Assembly: GCA_035279385.1 (NCBI GenBank)
Contig: DATEHZ010000167.1
Coordinates: forward strand, 1-14,548
DNA length: 14,548 bases
Direction of reading: 5' to 3'
Source: DATGJX01 sp035279385
Lineage (GTDB): Bacteria > Vulcanimicrobiota > Vulcanimicrobiia > Vulcanimicrobiales > Vulcanimicrobiaceae
Part shown: positions 12,799 to 14,548 of the stretch, one piece after another
Numbering within the stretch: position 1 is the stretch's first letter
Layout: every line of letters starts with the position of its first letter
Program-made: the position numbers and the translations under genes
Notes under the pieces: model-generated
What the model saw: only the letters and a program-made list of their open reading frames with translations
Told to the model about the DNA's origin: nothing
Database searches by the model: none

Positions 12799-14548
12799 TT
12801 AAGGTTCGTGCTTTACCGACACAAGCTCGCCGATTGCGCGCAGCACCTGTTCGTTCGACTGTCGAATCGCCTCAAGAAGCTCGTTTCGCTCGCTGGACCG
12901 AAGGAGTAGTGCGTCAAGCGCAAAGCCCGCGTTGTGCGCGAGCTGAGCCACCGCTTCCGATTCGTCCGGAGCATACGGTTCACCGCTTCTTTTGGGGCCG
13001 ATAACGAGCACTCCGATGAGACGCCCGCGAGCCGCCATTGGATAGGCGAATTCACCGTTCAGCGCGCTTTCTATGCCGTGTAGATCGACACGCGCGTTCC
13101 AGGTTCGCAACGATACAATGGCGGGATCGTTCTCGGCGGCCTCTCCGTAGTTTCCGGCGCCGTCGACGATGTATATCGATGCCGATGCTGCGTCCGCGTG
13201 AGTTTCGAGGAGACGGCATACGCGGGCGAGGATTGTTTCGGGTTCGGTGATATGCGAAACTTCTTGAGCGAGCGCTCGAATCGCGCGTTCGTCTTCGTGG
13301 CGCTTTCGGAAAAACACGTTATCGAGCACGCGATCCACGCGCGTGTGGATCGAACGCATCGAAAACCCGAGCACCAGTGCGAGCATCGCGCCCGCGATAA
13401 GATTTGCGTTTCGTCCGGAGCCCAACCACTCGCTAAGGACGAACTCTACGAGCATGAACGTACCGACGACGACGATGGACACGGCGGTATATACGGCGGC
13501 GCGATTGAATGCGAAGCCTAAATCAAGAAGTCGCCGATTCAATAGCGCGTACGACATGCCGATCGGCGCGACGAATGAGCCGATATTCAAGAGTTGGCCC
13601 GTAACGCTGTATCCCGATATGGTGGTCCCAAGCACGACGTACGCGAATGCGAAAGGAGCCTGTGCAAGTAACAACGGGGTCAGACTTACTGCCGTCCAGC
13701 CGATGCGCCCACGCTCGGCCCCTCCCGACGCGCGGACGGCTGCAAGTAGCGCGATGAGCGCGAAAATCAAGGACACGGCGAGCATGAATCGCACGGAGGC
13801 GTGCATATTGAACGGATCCACGATGCCGAGCACCACTCCAAAAAGTATCCACGCAGCGCCGATTGTGCCGGCTGCGGCGAAGACACACGCAGCGATCCCG
13901 AGACTCTGTCGAAGCCGGGACAACGGGCGCGCGAATAGGCCCGCGTAGTAGGCGATCAGCGTGACGGCTGCACAAAGTATGAGATAGGCCGTCGTTGCAA
14001 TTGCGAGGTCAAACCAGAACCATCGGGATGCCCAATCGCCCGGCCCGAGCGTACCGACGAGTTGATTCAAGGATAAAAATGCCGATAGCGCGCGTGCTTC
14101 GGGCGAATCGGGCCGTCGCCAGGCTAAAAGGGCTGCGAAGAGGAGCATCCAGGGGACGGCGGCAGTTCCCAATAGCAGATCCCACCGCGTTTGAGGGACG
14201 GCGGGCCCGCTCGTATACGCAATGGCGCGCGGCGTGCCGGCACGGATGACGGTGACGACCAGGTGTTCGTGTGCGTAGACACCGCTCAGCAAACGATAGC
14301 GCGTCTGGGGATCCAGCTTCGCGAACGGGACGAGATCGCCGTTCCTGAACCCGGCAATCTCCGAGCGCGATCCGGGAGCAACACCCTCGATCCGCCCGAT
14401 ATATGGCGTGCCGGAAGCTTCGACGCGGAAATCCAATCCTTCGGATGCCGTGAGGGTTCCCGAAGCCACGTCCATCGCGAAGAGAAGTGCGCAGACTGCG
14501 CAAAGCGCCAAAAGCCCCGCCTGCCAACGCCGGTCGGAGGCGTTGGGC
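12799..14548 (-). CDS. Second PDZ / multi-TM / GAF sensor without a kinase domain (5' end outside window)
   Basis: The frame is open from the right edge to TAA at 12799-12801. About 582 residues are visible. A TTG at 14511 and an ATG at 14474 are in frame, but coding-like residues (basic, then the first TM helix) continue to the edge, so the real start is probably beyond 14548. Counting from 14511, TM1 is at 1-15 and a PDZ domain at about 27-100 (GVAPGSRSEIAGFRNGDLV). About eight TM helices follow. Then come PIGMSYALLNRRLLDLGF, NRAAVYT and RVDRVLDNVFFRKRHEDERA, and a GAF domain at about 400-535. The final 30 residues form a helix (SERNELLEAIRQSNEQVLRA). Again there is no HisKA or HATPase domain. 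It is a clear paralogue of the plus-strand sensor and converges with the SBP gene 31 bp away. Confidence 0.86.
   Translation of the reverse strand, partial: PNASDRRWQAGLLALCAVCALLFAMDVASGTLTASEGLDFRVEASGTPYIGRIEGVAPGSRSEIAGFRNGDLVPFAKLDPQTRYRLLSGVYAHEHLVVTVIRAGTPRAIAYTSGPAVPQTRWDLLLGTAAVPWMLLFAALLAWRRPDSPEARALSAFLSLNQLVGTLGPGDWASRWFWFDLAIATTAYLILCAAVTLIAYYAGLFARPLSRLRQSLGIAACVFAAAGTIGAAWILFGVVLGIVDPFNMHASVRFMLAVSLIFALIALLAAVRASGGAERGRIGWTAVSLTPLLLAQAPFAFAYVVLGTTISGYSVTGQLLNIGSFVAPIGMSYALLNRRLLDLGFAFNRAAVYTAVSIVVVGTFMLVEFVLSEWLGSGRNANLIAGAMLALVLGFSMRSIHTRVDRVLDNVFFRKRHEDERAIRALAQEVSHITEPETILARVCRLLETHADAASASIYIVDGAGNYGEAAENDPAIVSLRTWNARVDLHGIESALNGEFAYPMAARGRLIGVLVIGPKRSGEPYAPDESEAVAQLAHNAGFALDALLLRSSERNELLEAIRQSNEQVLRAIGELVSVKHEP

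Overview
The window is about 60% GC by eye and gene-dense. It uses a mix of ATG and GTG starts and a mix of strong Shine-Dalgarno sites and starts lying only 6-10 nt behind a -10-like box, which suggests some leaderless mRNAs. Two lipoprotein signals, a secreted cupin and several polytopic sensors indicate a bacterium. A class III sirtuin and repeated PDZ/multi-TM/GAF sensors resembling the input half of ComP-type kinases would fit an environmental, poorly cultured lineage such as Eremiobacterota (WPS-2) or a related terrabacterial phylum. That placement is a guess from gene content, not something the sequence proves. No rRNA, tRNA, CRISPR array, insertion sequence or phage gene was seen.

Layout. 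At 1-767 is the 3' end of a membrane family 2 glycosyltransferase. It overlaps tail to tail with a Sir2-type deacylase (734-1468, minus). Only 19 bp separate the sirtuin start from a divergent small Cys-rich membrane protein (1488-1832). Two very short ORFs follow on the minus strand. One encodes a 46-aa Cys-rich, zinc-ribbon-like protein with a perfect AGGAGG site (1842-1982). The other encodes 36 aa behind a good promoter (2064-2174). A perfect 14-bp hairpin lies between them. A secreted degenerate cupin follows (2250-2675). Next comes a three-gene operon (2800-5039) with its own promoter: a 98-aa unknown, a 251-aa unknown coupled by a GTGA overlap, and a secreted alpha/beta hydrolase. Single genes follow: an Asp-box beta-propeller lipoprotein, a two-domain GNAT acetyltransferase and a SnoaL-like protein.

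The right half (7819-14548) is dominated by one protein family. It holds two apparently intact sensors with a PDZ domain outside the membrane, about eight to nine TM helices and a GAF domain. Neither carries a histidine kinase domain. A third copy is a wreck, in which the PDZ end is joined out of frame to the GAF end after loss of the whole membrane region. The intact plus-strand sensor (9370-11130) overlaps by one base (TGATG) an oligopeptide-type solute-binding lipoprotein (11130-12767). No ABC permease or ATPase gene is present. The most interesting hypothesis here is that this pair forms a peptide- or ligand-sensing module, with the lipoprotein presenting ligand to the PDZ/TM sensor. An ICMT-type membrane methyltransferase lies between the wreck and the intact sensor.
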